Source: Symbiodinium natans
Lineage: Eukaryota > Sar > Dinophyceae > Suessiales > Symbiodiniaceae
NCBI GenBank assembly: GCA_905221605.1
Contig: CAJNDS010002723.1
Location: 1,097,316-1,161,315, forward strand
DNA: 64,000 bases
Direction of reading: 5' to 3'
In this document: positions 20,542 to 30,745 of the stretch, one piece after another
Layout: every line of letters starts with the position of its first letter
Numbering within the stretch: the stretch's first letter is position 1
Made by a program: the position numbers and the translations under genes
Notes under the pieces: generated by a model
What the model saw: only the letters and a program-made list of their open reading frames with translations
Database searches by the model: none
What the model was told of the DNA's origin: nothing

Positions 20542-21299
20542 GAGTGTTGGGGCTTGCGGGTTTGCATGCAGGCTTCTGGCCAGTCATTCGCAGACTTGGC
20601 GTCAGTAGCCCTGAAAGCTTCTAGGATAAAACTCTGATACGACGCAAGACTGTTTCAGGTGATAGCTCTCCAGGATTCGAAGCTTGTGATTTTTCAATCT
20701 CCGTGCACCTGGCAACGACCACAGCTCCAACGAAGCCCAAACACCCCCACCTAGGGCAACCCAAAAAAAACCCAGAAACCCCAACAACCCCAAAACCCTG
20801 AAAGCCCCTGAAGCGGCCCCACAATCCCCCAAAGCGCCCCTGAACCCTAAACGCTAAACCCTACACCCTAAACCCTAAACCCAGGCATCAACAAGCTCCG
20901 GGCGAGCTATTCCGGGCCAAGGATCTTCCGAGGAGCTCCCAGTAGAAACCCTAGTAGAACCCGAGCAGAACCCTAGAACCCTTAACTGTTCAGGATTTAG
21001 GGTTTAGGGTTTGGGGTTCAGGGTTTAGGGTTTCGGGCTACCCTACCAAACTGCCCTATGACATAGCCTTTCCCAGAGAACCCCTCAACCTCCAAGCTCC
21101 AGAAGCCCATGAGGCCGAACCCTGACCTCAAAAAGCCCAAAGCCGACTTTCTGCAGGATACTACAGCATCGACCCCCCTTACAGGATTGGGGTTTAGGGT
21201 TGAGGGTTTAGGGTTTAGGGTTTTTTAGGGTTTTAAGGTTTTTTAGGGTTTAGGGTTCGAAAAAAAGCAGGCTCGGGGTGTCTAATGCGCAAGCCTTCG

Positions 21300-21405
21300 A
21301 AACATTCAAAGCCCGAGCTTATTAAAAGCGACGAACCACGAGGAGCGTGGCCGCCCCCTCGTAGCAGCCGGTGCAGCTGCCCTGGCTATGAGCCCTCGAT
21401 GAAGT
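21300..21405 (+). CDS. Candidate terminal exon
   Basis: Frame reads KATNHEERGRPLVAAGAAAL then AMSPR and TGA. Unrecognised; directly followed by a TTTAGGG tract with a TTAAGGG block (21407-21475). Confidence 0.35.
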
Positions 21406-21724
21406 TAGGGTTTAGGGTTTAGGGTTTAGGGTTTAGGGTTTAGGGTTAAGGGTTAAGGGTTAAGGGTTAAGGGTTTTGGACGCTTAAACCTGCGAACCGG
21501 CCCTAAATCCCGAACCTGCTTGGGCTCCTATCGCCCCGAGCCAACACCTCTGAATGTGTAAGGTCTACTAAGGTTTAGGGTTTAGGGTTTAAGGTTTAGG
21601 GTTCAGGGTTCAGGGTTCAGGGTCAAGGTTTTAGCTCTCGGCCAAGTAGGATAAGGTCAAGAGCCTTGCGCACCCTCAACCCTAAACCCCAACTCCACCA
21701 CCCTTACCCCTCAAGAAAAAAGCG

Positions 21725-21819
21725 CTAAAAGGATCCTCCTTGGCTCCGGGCCGACAAGGGCAGCCCTCTTCACCAGCCGGGGCCAGAGCGGGCAGTGGTG
21801 CATGTTAATGTCATCTGAG
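21725..21819 (+). CDS. Exon candidate with GT donor
   Basis: Frame KRILLGSGPTRAALFTSRGQ then SGQWCMLMSSE ends at GAG|GTATGGTTTAGGG, a good donor that merges into a telomere-like tract. Confidence 0.45.
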
Positions 21820-22078
21820 GTATGGTTTAGGGTTTAGGGTTGGGGGTTGGGGGTTAGGAGTTTAGGGGTTTACGGGTTCGGGTTAAGGGACCCCCTCAAA
21901 GCCTAACACCCTAAACCCAGGGGGTTGGGTTTTTAGCCTTCGGCTTGTGTGGTTGCAAGGCTGTCACGTTCCAGTTTAGGGTTAGGGTTCCTGGAACCTG
22001 TTCGGCCGAATGTGTCCCGACATTTGTCCTTCTATTGTTGAATGTTTACGCCTTTCTTTTCCTACTTCTCTTCTCACA

Positions 22079-22185
22079 GTTCACCGCGCAGTGCGTGGCC
22101 AGGCGGGTAGCACGGACAAAAACGCAAGCTCTCACAAAAGGAGGGTCCAGGACCTCGCTTGCAAAGACCTTCCCGGATAACAGGC
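22079..22185 (+). CDS. Exon candidate with strong acceptor
   Basis: A long pyrimidine run ending TTCTCTTCTCACAG precedes FTAQCVARRVARTKTQALTK and then GGSRTSLAKTFPDNR. Contains the recurring ARRVA motif. Unrecognised. Confidence 0.5.
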
Positions 22186-22490
22186 TAAATCCCAAACCCT
22201 TTGCACAATCTGCTAAACCCTAAACCCTAAACCTAAAAGCTTCCAACAAGGACCCTCACCTCCCATGGGGGGCCCAGGTGTTGGAGTCTAGACTCCTTCA
22301 TCCATCTGAAGTTTATTTGTCACACGGCTTCAGGGTCCCTGCGCCCCAGATATGAAGCACCATGCAAGCACCGTTCTGTGGCGCAGGGGGTGTCACCCCT
22401 CAACCCTAAACCCTCCACCCTAGGGTTTAGGGTTTAGGGTTTCGGGTTTAGGGTTTAGGTTGCCCAAAAACCCTAAACCCCAACCCCGAG

Positions 22491-22622
22491 GCACCGAGCC
22501 CGTCACCATGCGTCAAGCAGAGATGGAGGAGTTCCAGGTGGAGAAGCGCAAGGATAACACGATTCTTACCACTGCCTCTCGGCCTTTCTGTGGCTGTGCC
22601 GCCCGCTTAAGGGCACAGGGCC
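22491..22622 (+). CDS. Exon candidate, charged helix then Cys pair
   Basis: Begins after CCCCGAG; reads GTEPVTMRQAEMEEFQVEKR, then KDNTILTTASRPFCGCAARL. Flanked on both sides by telomere-like tracts; ends near GGGCCTTAGGGTTTAGGG. Good coding composition, no family recognised. Confidence 0.5.
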
Positions 22623-22689
22623 TTAGGGTTTAGGGTTTAGGGTTTAGGGTTTAGGGTTTAGGGTTTAGGGATTAGGGTTACCTTTCACC

Positions 22690-22915
22690 TTTTGGGTATA
22701 TAGAATCCTACTATACGTAGCAGGTTAACATTTTGGGGCTAGGGTAGTCCGCCCATAAGGTACTCTGGGAAGCTACTCTACCTGCAGGTTCAGGGTACTT
22801 GTAACCCCAATTACAACTGCACTTATCTAAGCCTCCGAAGTCTTGTAAGTAGGTTCGAAGTAGACTAAACCCTAAACCCTATACTTGTGGCATGAAGTAC
22901 CCATGAACCTCCAAG
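22690..22915. mobile_element. Family J element, degenerate
   Basis: Carries the J landmarks GGGTAGTCCGCCCATAAGG, GGTTCAGGGTACTTGTAACCCC and, at the right, GTACCCATGAACCTCCAA, with a CCCTAAA insertion at 22863-22880. Confidence 0.45.
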
Positions 22916-23033
22916 CACATTAGCACTCAGCCTCCCCTGTCCCCTCGATACCTCTTCCATCTCCTCCTCCATCCTTGACACGTTCTGCAAGTTGGAGTTT
23001 AGGGTTTAGGGTTCAAGGTTCAGGGTTTAGAGT

Positions 23034-23073
23034 GGGGCCGGCCAGGACAGCATAGCCCGGATGCAAGAAGGGT
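23034..23073 (+). CDS. Micro-exon candidate between telomere-like tracts
   Basis: GAGQDSIARMQE sits between an acceptor-like TTTAGAG and a GGTTTAGGG donor-like tract. Only about 13 codons, so weak on its own. Confidence 0.3.
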
Positions 23074-23279
23074 TTAGGGTTTAGGGTAGGGCAACGCCCT
23101 CAGTCCGGCTGCAAAAAAGGGTAGGGTTCAAGGCTCAGGGCTCAGGGCTTAGGGTTGGGTTGTGCATGCTTCTGCGCTTGCTTTGTTTTCAAGCCTTAAA
23201 AAGGGGGGCCCTTTGCCTTTGCTGTCTTGTTGGGTTCGGGACCCACCCTAAACCCTATAACCCTAAACCCGAAACTCGA

Positions 23280-23332
23280 AACCCTAAACCCCAAACCCTA
23301 AACCCTAAACCCTAAACCCTAAACCCTAAACC
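23280..23332 (-). repeat. Telomere-like tract, CCCTAAA sense
   Basis: Seven to eight units. Confidence 0.9.
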
Positions 23333-23465
23333 CTCCTCGAAAGGGCCAGGAAAGCCAAGTCCTCCAAAAATATGAAGCCGAAAGTTTCAAGAGAGATGGG
23401 GGTTGATCTCCGGCTTCTTCTGAAGATATTTTTAGGGCTCAAATGAGCCGGGCCAGTTGCCAAAG

Positions 23466-23640
23466 ATGCAATACACACATACATACATACATACATACAT
23501 CCATGCATACATACATACAGACATACAGACATACAGACATACAGACATACAGACATACAGACATACAGACATACAGACATACAGACATACATCATACATA
23601 CGTACATACATATGTATATACATATACAGGTACATGTGTT
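23466..23640. repeat. TACA / TACAGACA microsatellite
   Basis: (CATA)n passes into about ten copies of the 8-bp unit TACAGACA, then CATA again. Apparent open frames across it on both strands are repeat artefacts. Confidence 0.95.
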
Positions 23641-24383
23641 TATGCATATGTGCAAGCATGCATAAATCTGACCCTACAAGGCTCAACATAAGAATCGCTG
23701 CCGCGAGCCCTCACTCGGCAACATCCGGCCATTTTGAATTGCTTTGAGTCCGAAATATGTAACGTTTAAAAACCCTTTTAGGGTTTTAGAGGTTTTTAAC
23801 GTTAAAAAATTCCCCTAAATGCATCAATCCGCCCGAGCATGGTTCGATTCCTCCCTGGCTCCTCCGCATCACAAGGCTGGCACGGCTTTCCTGGCGGCTG
23901 GAGGATTTCGACTGCTAGGCCCACCATGCTACGCAACCTATGCAAGACTGAAGCGTGAGCTCAAGAGAGCCCCTGGCCCCAAGTAGGCCCACACCGTTGC
24001 GAAGGCTGCCATGAAAAGTAGGTTGGATGTCTAGAAATGGGTTTAGGGGGCAGGTTGCTTCTGCAGGCAGATCCCCCTTAGCCGCCTCCCTACCTCATCC
24101 TTCGAGAAGCGTTTTGTTGCAAGGAAGGGACTCTTATACGTGCTACACGAGGGTTTGCAGGCCCTAAACCCTAAACCCGGTGGCAGTTTTTCTAAATTCA
24201 GGTCCTTTTGGGGGGGGGGGGGGGGGGTGCTTCTTATGAGGGATACTTGAGGGCCCTCAATTTAGAATACGTCAACACAAGGTAGGTGGGCCGTGAAGTG
24301 CATTTAGACCCTAATTAAACCCTAAACCCTAAACCCTAAACCCTCTGCCCACATGGCATGTCATGGCCAGGGGAAGCCTTGGT

Positions 24384-24440
24384 GAGGGCCGAAGTCAAGA
24401 TCGAGGAGTCCGCGAAGGAAAAGCGGTGGTAGGCGACCGT
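24384..24440 (+). CDS. Exon candidate, charged helix
   Basis: Reads EALVRAEVKIEESAKEKRW after an ATGGCCAG acceptor-like site; CGGTG|GTAGGC is a possible donor. Unrecognised. Confidence 0.4.
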
Positions 24441-24596
24441 CTTCCAGAACCACGGGATGGCTTAGGGCTTAGGGTTTAGGATTTAGGGTTTAGTGTTAGG
24501 CTTTCGGGCTGTATGGGCAGCATTGTTGATTTGGATCGTTCAGTGAAGACGGTCGCCTTAGCACAGGTGTAGGGCTGTTGTCCTGGCACAGCTGCC

Positions 24597-24830
24597 ATGA
24601 GCTGCAGCGACAGGCACGAAGCATCCAACCCGGGGCCCTCTTTGGACGGGGAGCCGCATCATTGTTCGCATTGTCAACAGAGGTATCTTCCTAGGAGCTT
24701 GAACATCTTTGTGAGATGCAGCTGTTGTGCCAAATCTGTTCCGCCAGGGCATCGTTACCGTTACAGCCTACGCACAGCCATTGTAGGAAGCGACGAGGTC
24801 CAGACGAGTAAAGCCCCCTCGCAAGCCCGG
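24597..24830 (+). CDS. Candidate first exon, Cys/His-rich
   Basis: ATG at 24597 opens MSCSDRHEASNPGPSLDGE, followed by HHCSHCQQRY and VRCSCCAKSVPPGH. The CxxC-(~17)-CxCC spacing with nearby His residues could bind zinc. About 78 codons to a possible donor GCCCG|GTCAAC just before a CCCTAAA tract. No named finger class recognised. Confidence 0.45.
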
Positions 24831-24837
24831 TCAACCT

Positions 24838-24919
24838 GTACCCTAAACCCTAAACCCTAAACCCTAAACCCTAAACCCTAAACCCTAAACCCTAAACCCT
24901 AAACCCTAAACCCTAAACC
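24838..24919 (-). repeat. Telomere-like tract, CCCTAAA sense
   Basis: Eleven clean units. Confidence 0.95.
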
Positions 24920-25194
24920 GAGCCCCTCATCGAATTAGCGGCTTCAGGGTAGGGAAGTCCGGCTTTTGGTAGCCGCCAGCCTCGTCCTTCCTCATGCCAC
25001 AACTGCTCTATCCTGCTCTGCCCCCATGTGGTGGAGCGCGCCCGGGATCCCCAAGAACAGCCTGTGAATGGCGGGTGACTCTTTTGGGGATGGGAAGGGG
25101 GGCCCTGTTGGTTCTACTGTTGTCAATGGGTCACCGGGGGAAGGGGGAGAAACTGCTAGCTGTCATGGTAGACGTTTTGGATTTATACGACGAG

Positions 25195-25320
25195 ACGAGT
25201 CCTTCGAGGCCTTGCTTTAGTCGCAGGGTCCTTCGGGGCTCTGCTTTCGTCGCAGGTCTTCCTAGCAGGGTCCTCCGGGGCTCCGCTTTAGTCGTAGGTT
25301 TGTTTTCGTCGCAGCCAGAC
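25195..25320. repeat. Imperfect direct repeats
   Basis: An approximately 33-bp unit beginning AGGGTCCTTCGGGGCTCTGC recurs as AGGGTCCTCCGGGGCTCCGC, with TTTCGTCGCAG/TTTAGTCGCAG at the ends. An open frame of 137 codons (24994-25407) spans it but owes part of its length to the repeat. Confidence 0.7.
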
Positions 25321-25815
25321 TCTCGAGCTCCTAAGCGCGCCATTCCCAAGCCCCTACAAAGCTCCCACTCCCCTAAGCGTGCCCTTCCCAGACCCCTGAG
25401 CTCTTAAGCCCCTCAGCGGGGGGGATGCATGCTGTTAAAGTTCTAAAAAGTGCCGGGGCAATTCTATCTGAGTTGACAGGTTCTTCAGTTGGAAGGTGCC
25501 GGCATCTTCGGTTTAGGTGTTTAGGGTTCAAAGCTTGCACTTTGGAAGCCTAAACCCCTGAACCCCTACTAAACCCCTAAGCCCTAAACTTTCCGGGGAT
25601 CCTTGGCGCTTTGACCGAAGCAGAAGCAAGGAGCAAAACAAAGTGCCCGCGCCCAACAACCCCACCCGGCCTCTCCAGTCCGGCGAAGCTGGTTTCCGAG
25701 GGCATCAGGGCTTAGGGTTTAGGGCTTATAGGATTTAGGACCACTGACCCTGGCATCATTGGGAATATTGCTGATCTCGTCCGCATCTTGCGCCTGTCTT
25801 TGTTTGTGCCCGCAG

Positions 25816-25930
25816 TCGACATCCATGATCCGACAGTCCCTCCGCAGTGACACTGTATTGGGGCGAGCTGTCAGGGGTGCCGAGGCACCACAGCACCTTC
25901 CTGGAGCCTGGAGCTGGTCAAATTTCCTAA
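25816..25930 (+). CDS. Exon candidate with strong acceptor
   Basis: CTGTCTTTGTTTGTGCCCGCAG precedes STSMIRQSLRSDTVLGRAVR then GAEAPQHLPGAWSWSNF. The similar acceptor TTCCCGCAG|TCGACAT recurs at 39146. Unrecognised. Confidence 0.45.
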
Positions 25931-25934
25931 ACCC

Positions 25935-26078
25935 TGGGCCCTAAACCCTAAGCCCTAAGCCCTAAGCCCTAAGCCCTAAGCCCTAAGCCCTAAGCCCTAA
26001 GCCCCAATCCCTAAGCCCTAAGCCCTAAGCCCTAAGCCCTAAGCCCCAATCCCTAAGCCCTAAGCCCTAAACCCTAAT
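25935..26078 (-). repeat. Telomere-like block with CCCTAAG variant
   Basis: About 18 units of CCCTAAG with a duplicated CCCCAATCCCTAAG sub-block. Confidence 0.95.
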
Positions 26079-26189
26079 CATGCCGCAGAGCTTTCACAAG
26101 AATCGCAGACCAACTCTTTTTTTAACTCATGAACCCAAAGTCCGGCCAAGTCTCTGGAAGCACCCCCCCCAAAGCCTCTGCGCCGAGCC

Positions 26190-26265
26190 CCAAACCCTAA
26201 ACCCTAAACCCTAAACCCTAAACCCTAAACCCTAAACCCTAAACCCTAAACCCTAAACCCTAAGT
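26190..26265 (-). repeat. Telomere-like tract, CCCTAAA sense
   Basis: Ten to eleven units. Confidence 0.95.
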
Positions 26266-26295
26266 CTACTTCTGAGGGCCCATGAACCTTCTCAG

Positions 26296-26373
26296 CCCTG
26301 CCACCACTGAGACGCTGACAGCAACCTACGGTGGCGCTGAGGCGGCCTCGATGTGCGCATTTGGATCGGCCAT
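26296..26373 (+). CDS. Exon candidate
   Basis: After ACCTTCTCAG a frame reads PATTETLTATYGGAEAASMC then AFGSAIVA, running into a TTTAGGG tract. Small-residue rich. Unrecognised. Confidence 0.4.
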
Positions 26374-26543
26374 TGTGGCTTTAGGGTTTAGGGTTTAGGG
26401 TCTAGGGTTTAGGGTTTAGGGTCCAGGGTTTAGGGTTTTGAGTTTCGGGTTTAGGGTTTAGAGGGTTTAGAGGGTTTACGTAGAGGGTTTAATTTTAGGG
26501 TTTAGGTTTTGTCTTTTGGTTGCGGGGTGTTACTTGAAGGTTC

Positions 26544-26906
26544 ATGCGTAGTTGCCCAACGCGCGGCAATTTGCCTGGTGTTTTTTGCGGTTCCTGCTTG
26601 TTCTCGGGGGGGGGGGTGGGTAGCAACGTCATTCAAATTGTGTCCATGCCCAAGACACTTGTATTTTCAGGCTTTTCGCCTCTTGGTACAACATACTGCG
26701 CAAGGATGTGGAACAAGAAAATCTGTCACAAGCGTCCAAGCCTTTCGCGACCATGCCCAGAAATTGCACTGAAAACCCCAAAGCCGCGCGTGAAAAAAGT
26801 AGTATTAAGCACCCTGAAAATACTGCTTTTTTGCTCCGTACCATGCCTGCCAGCAGAAACGTACTGTCATGCAGACACCGTACCATGGCATAATAGAGCG
26901 CGTTAA
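26544..26906 (+). CDS. 120-codon open frame (tentative)
   Basis: ATG at 26544; includes KKICHKRPSLSRPCPEIALK. Overlapped by open frames on both strands and by family J-like sequence at the right, so support is weak. Confidence 0.2.
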   Translation: MRSCPTRGNLPGVFCGSCLFSGGGVGSNVIQIVSMPKTLVFSGFSPLGTTYCARMWNKKICHKRPSLSRPCPEIALKTPKPRVKKVVLSTLKILLFCSVPCLPAETYCHADTVPWHNRAR

Positions 26907-27639
26907 CCGGGTAGTTAAAAGTGGGGAAAAATAAGGTTACAGCCATAGTTACCCTACGTATAACCCCACGAAAACTAAGAACCGGCAAGTAGGGCTTTAG
27001 GGTTTAGAGGGTTGTAGGGTCCAGAGGGTTGAGTGGGTTTAGAGGGTTTAGTCATGGCGGCCTGGCTAAGAGAAAGGAGGGGCTTAAGGGCCTGTCAATT
27101 TGAACGTACATTTTGGGTAGGTTATAGTGTGCTTCTGTAGGGTTGAGAAGGGAGAATGTTGGGAACTAGTTGTTGTGCTCCCGTATTGTACACACTCTTC
27201 TCGAAACTTTCGTATGCTTAGGTTTTGTCATGCGTTTTTTGGCATCATGCCTGTAAGCGGGAGTATAGGCCGGTGCGTGACTATATTCTGGCAGCATCGT
27301 GACTTGTTGTGTTTCAGATGGCTTCCTGGTTATTGTAACTTAGTACCTTCATGTGAGTTTCTGAACAGCAACCCAGTGTTCACAGGGTTTAACAACAGGT
27401 TGCAGGGACGGCTCTAGAAGTTTCGTGTTCAGGAGTTACTTGGAACGGGATGTCGGGTTTGGGTTGGATGCCTAAACCCTAAACACTGAAACCTGAACCC
27501 TAGACCCTAAACACTGAGCCTAAACCCTAAACCCTAAACCCTCAACCCTGTCAGGAATTCAGGAAGCCCTGGTCTCAAAGGGGATGCCGGGTTGTTGCCG
27601 GCCGATTCAGTGACAAAGTGGCTTCTGTTCAGGGCTTGG

Positions 27640-27696
27640 GGTTTAGGGTTTAGGGTTTAGGGTTTAGGGTTTAGGGTTTAGGGTTTAGGGTTTAGG
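27640..27696 (+). repeat. Telomere-like tract, TTTAGGG sense
   Basis: Eight units. Confidence 0.95.
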
Positions 27697-27705
27697 AGCA
27701 ATACA

Positions 27706-27813
27706 CCAAAGAGCCCAATACCCGTTAGTTACGGAATATTCCTTACATCATAATAAGGATCCCTTTGTAATTTAAGCTGTATTCCCTAATTCAGGGGTAT
27801 TGGGCTCTCTGGG
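27706..27813. mobile_element. Family C TIR element, duplication TACA
   Basis: CCAAAGAGCCCAATACCC and GGGTATTGGGCTCTCTGGG are inverted ends; TACA flanks at 27702-27705 and 27814-27817. Inner GGAATATTCC and ATAATAAGGATCCCTTT are shared with the copies at 36.3 and 55.4 kb. Confidence 0.75.
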
Positions 27814-27818
27814 TACAG

Positions 27819-27979
27819 GAAGGAGCCTAAGAGCCACCAAACCTGCTGACAATGTCTGTTCTCGGAACATCCAGCCAAGCAACCATCAACGAAGGCCTGC
27901 CCCACCTGAGACTTTCAGCATCTGTGTCTGGGCAGGTCTACAGCCTCCTTTGCCGCAGTCCCCGGTGACGAAGTCTTGA
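27819..27979 (+). CDS. Exon candidate after a family C element
   Basis: Begins right after TACAG at the element edge and is open for 53 codons to TGA: GRSLRATKPADNVCSRNIQP, later FSICVWAGLQPPLPQSPV. Unrecognised; probably 3' exon. Confidence 0.4.
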
Positions 27980-28715
27980 AGTGGGTGGGTGGAAGAGGTC
28001 AGGCTTCATAGTGATAGAGGTGCTACTACCCTAGTGTGGCAATGGCACTTTTGGCTAGTCCAAACCTCGCACCTCAACCCTAAACGAGCCTGATCATGTC
28101 TAGCTCCTAAGAATTTGTAATATGTGTTCAGGGTCCCTAAACCCAAAACCCTAAGCCCAAAACCTTGCTATGTCGCAAGAATGTGAGAGCAGAACCTGTC
28201 GCTAAGGTTGCTACAGTGCAAGTAATGTATTGACGCATAAGTTATAAGGTTTGTTTGAGATGCGCTGAGCAAATTTGGTGCTGCTGGTAGACAGATGCAG
28301 CAGTCCTACCGCGTCGCGGGTGCATTGTGATGCTTGGCCTATAGCAGGTGCTGCTTCTGTCGGTTCTGGCTGACCGCTCGTAGTTGTGCGGTTTGCCTAT
28401 GGGCGTGGTTTGAGTGTGGTTGACGTGTGTGTGCATGCTTTCCGATCGCTGGCGGGTTCTCGTTGAGGACGGAATGACTCTAACCAGGGCTGCTCCGACA
28501 GTTTTCCCCCTCACTAGTTGCCAAATCCATGCAAAGTGAATGTTGCGATTCAGCTATAAAAGGGGCTCTAAGTGCCCTGTATAAGGTTGTAACCATAGTA
28601 TCCCTACCTTTAGCCCCATAGCCGTGCTTATTAACCGCACTTAACTACCCAAGTACCTTCAAAGACCTTAACCTAAACCCTAAACCCTAAACCCCACACC
28701 CTAAACCCTAAACCC
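27980..28715. other. No firm gene
   Basis: Minus strand is open from 28242 to 28514 (90 codons, Thr/His/Arg-rich) without clear edges. A family J-like right half lies at about 28588-28665, then a CCCTAAA tract. Confidence 0.35.
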
Positions 28716-28718
28716 TAG

Positions 28719-28835
28719 GCAGCGGCCGCTCCTGAGGCGACTCGCTGCGGGACGTGCCCAGCTTGGAGGTGGCGCCGCTGTAGCTCTCGCCTGCAGTTGC
28801 GGTGGCTCGGGGTTTGCGGTGGCTAGCGTTCAGGG
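28719..28835 (+). CDS. Exon candidate, Arg-rich then hydrophobic
   Basis: Acceptor is the telomere-like AACCCTAG. Reads RQRPLLRRLAAGRAQLGGGA then AVALACSCGGSGFAVAS and runs into TTTAGGG. Could be part of a targeting or membrane region. Confidence 0.4.
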
Positions 28836-29167
28836 TTTAGGGTTTAGGGTTTAGGGTATAGGGTATAGGGTTCAGGCTTTGGAAAGAGTGTTTGGGCTTG
28901 AAAGACCCCGGAAAAGGTAAAAGGGCCAGCCTGCGGGCGAAGTTTCACCAGTCTTGTCGTAATGCTTTCAGAGGGGCTAGGCAACAATTTAAAAATGAAT
29001 CTTTGCCACCAAGCAGCGCAACCCCGTTATAGGAATTTGATCATGACAGGAATCAATTCATTCAGGGTCCTGAATTCAGGGGCTTGTTTTCTGGGAGAAA
29101 GGCGAAATCAAGTCCAACTTGAAATAAAACACTTGACTTTCGAGTACCGTATCTCCAAAAGCATTGC

Positions 29168-29705
29168 GGCCGCGTTCCGCGACTGCAGGCCGAGTACGCC
29201 CGAGTACGCCCGAGTGCGCCCGAGTGCGCCCGAGTGCGCCCGAGTGCGCCCGAGTACGCCCGAGTACGCCCGAGTACGTCCGAGTACGCCCGAGTACGCC
29301 CGAGTACGCCCGAGTGCGCCCGAGTGCGCCCGAGTGCGCCCGAGTACGCCCGAGTACGCCCGAGTACGCCCGAGTACGCCCGAGTGCGCCCGAGTGCGCC
29401 CGAGTACGCCCGAGTGCGCCCGAGTACGCCCGAGTACGCCCGAGTACGCCCGAGTCATACCCGGTCATACCCGGTCATACCCGGGCATACCCGGGCATAC
29501 CCCGGTCATACCCGGCCATACCCGGCCATACCCGGTCATACCCGGTCATACCCGGTCATACCCGGTCATACCCGGTCATACCCGGGCATACCCGGCCATA
29601 CCCGGTCATACCCGGTCATACCCGGGCATACCCGGTCATACCCGGTCATACCCGGTCATACCCGGTCATACCGTCCCGTGGTTTTCCGCAGTCGCGGTTT
29701 CCCGT
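29168..29705. repeat. Two-armed 10-bp minisatellite forming a giant imperfect hairpin
   Basis: Left arm 29191-29450 is 26 copies of CGAGTRCGCC. Right arm about 29456-29682 is about 22 copies of GTCATACCCG, whose complement CGGGTATGAC matches the left unit at 7 of 10 positions. Short inverted flanks CCGCGACTGCAGG (29178-29190) and CCGCAGTCGCGG (about 29696-29707) bracket both arms. Because 10 is not a multiple of 3, all frames stay open with a 10-residue period, which explains the long open frames across it on both strands. Confidence 0.85.
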
Positions 29706-30401
29706 CACAGTGTCCAAAAGCACAAGCTGCACCATTGCGTAGCGGGCTTTGGCGGTTCTATGTGCTGATGGCTGCATGGGACGTCCAAAAGGCGTGAGAG
29801 ATCTCAGCCTTGCCATGATGCAGCCGTATCCTTCGCATTGAAATGGTTTCAGATACTACCGAAAATGCCCGGTTTTTGCGCTTGCTCCCCTGTCCTGTAG
29901 GGATGGGATTCCGTATAAGCCCCCTTTGAGCAACACAGGGATACAAAGGTCACCATGTTTATCATTAGGCTACGGGCAACCCTCGACACGGTTTTATGAA
30001 GGGACGCGTCGACCTCCGAATCCGAAGGGGCCCACCGAAGCCATGCATGATCCGTTAGGGTTTAGGGTTTCGGGTTTAGGCCCCCCCCCCCCTAATGGTT
30101 CCCCTCTCCCTATGGTGTGGTTCTCCCTTGTGGTGTGGTTGGGGGCTCGGGGTTTGGGTTTAGTAGGGTTATATGAGGTTGAGGGTTTAATCTAGGGTTT
30201 ATAAGATTGGCCTGGGCCGGCGACGCGCAAGGACCTTTCACATCACCATGTGTTTGGTACCACCCCACCCTCCCAGAATCCCTTCTCGTTTGAATCATAT
30301 ACCCATTTTTACTTGACTCGGCGCTATCTATTTACATGCGTGCTTCCAAAACCTTCCTCCATCAGGTTCCTTCATAAAACTTGATTTTACTTGACTTACT
30401 G

Positions 30402-30466
30402 GTTTAGGGTTTAGGGTTTAGGGTTTAGGGTTTAGGGTTTAGGGTTTAGGGTTTAGGGTTTAGGGT
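30402..30466 (+). repeat. Telomere-like tract, TTTAGGG sense
   Basis: Nine to ten units. Confidence 0.95.
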
Positions 30467-30745
30467 ACAGGTCTTAGGGGGTCCGCCCAGGCAGAGGGTC
30501 CCAAGAGAGGTCCGGAGAGGCTGCCAGGGGTTGTCCCAAGGCCCAGGCGTCCTAGCAAACCGAGGGGCCAGACCCCCTGGCCGGAGGTTCAAAAACCCCA
30601 AACCCAAAACATTTCATCAAGGTTAAATCTTCTGAAGGTTTGGGGTTTAGGGTTTAAGGCTGGGGCTTGGGGTAGGTTTAGGGAGGGCATCGAGAGTTTT
30701 CTGTGGCTCTGGGTACTCATCTTGGGTCAAAAAAACTGGGAAGGC

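Noticed and set aside
23466-23600. CRISPR-like regular repeats
   Set aside because: The repeat is a contiguous 8-bp microsatellite without unique spacers.
23326-23747. Overlapping open frames rich in Tyr/Cys/Ile/His
   Set aside because: Translations of the TACA/TACAGACA microsatellite on either strand.
23840-23870. GGTTCGATTCC as a tRNA T-loop
   Set aside because: The flanking stems do not pair and no anticodon arm lies upstream at the right distance.
24994-25407. 137-codon open frame with LRGSA repeats
   Set aside because: Much of the length comes from an imperfect direct repeat and the minus strand is equally open; not called as a gene.
29076-29468. Minus-strand frames of about 120-130 codons across the same minisatellite
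   Set aside because: Same artefact: a 10-bp unit without stops gives a 10-residue repeat in all frames.
28962-29768. 268-codon open frame, the longest in the window
   Set aside because: Two-thirds of it is the 10-bp minisatellite, which is open in every frame on both strands; the remainder lacks splice edges or a recognisable domain.
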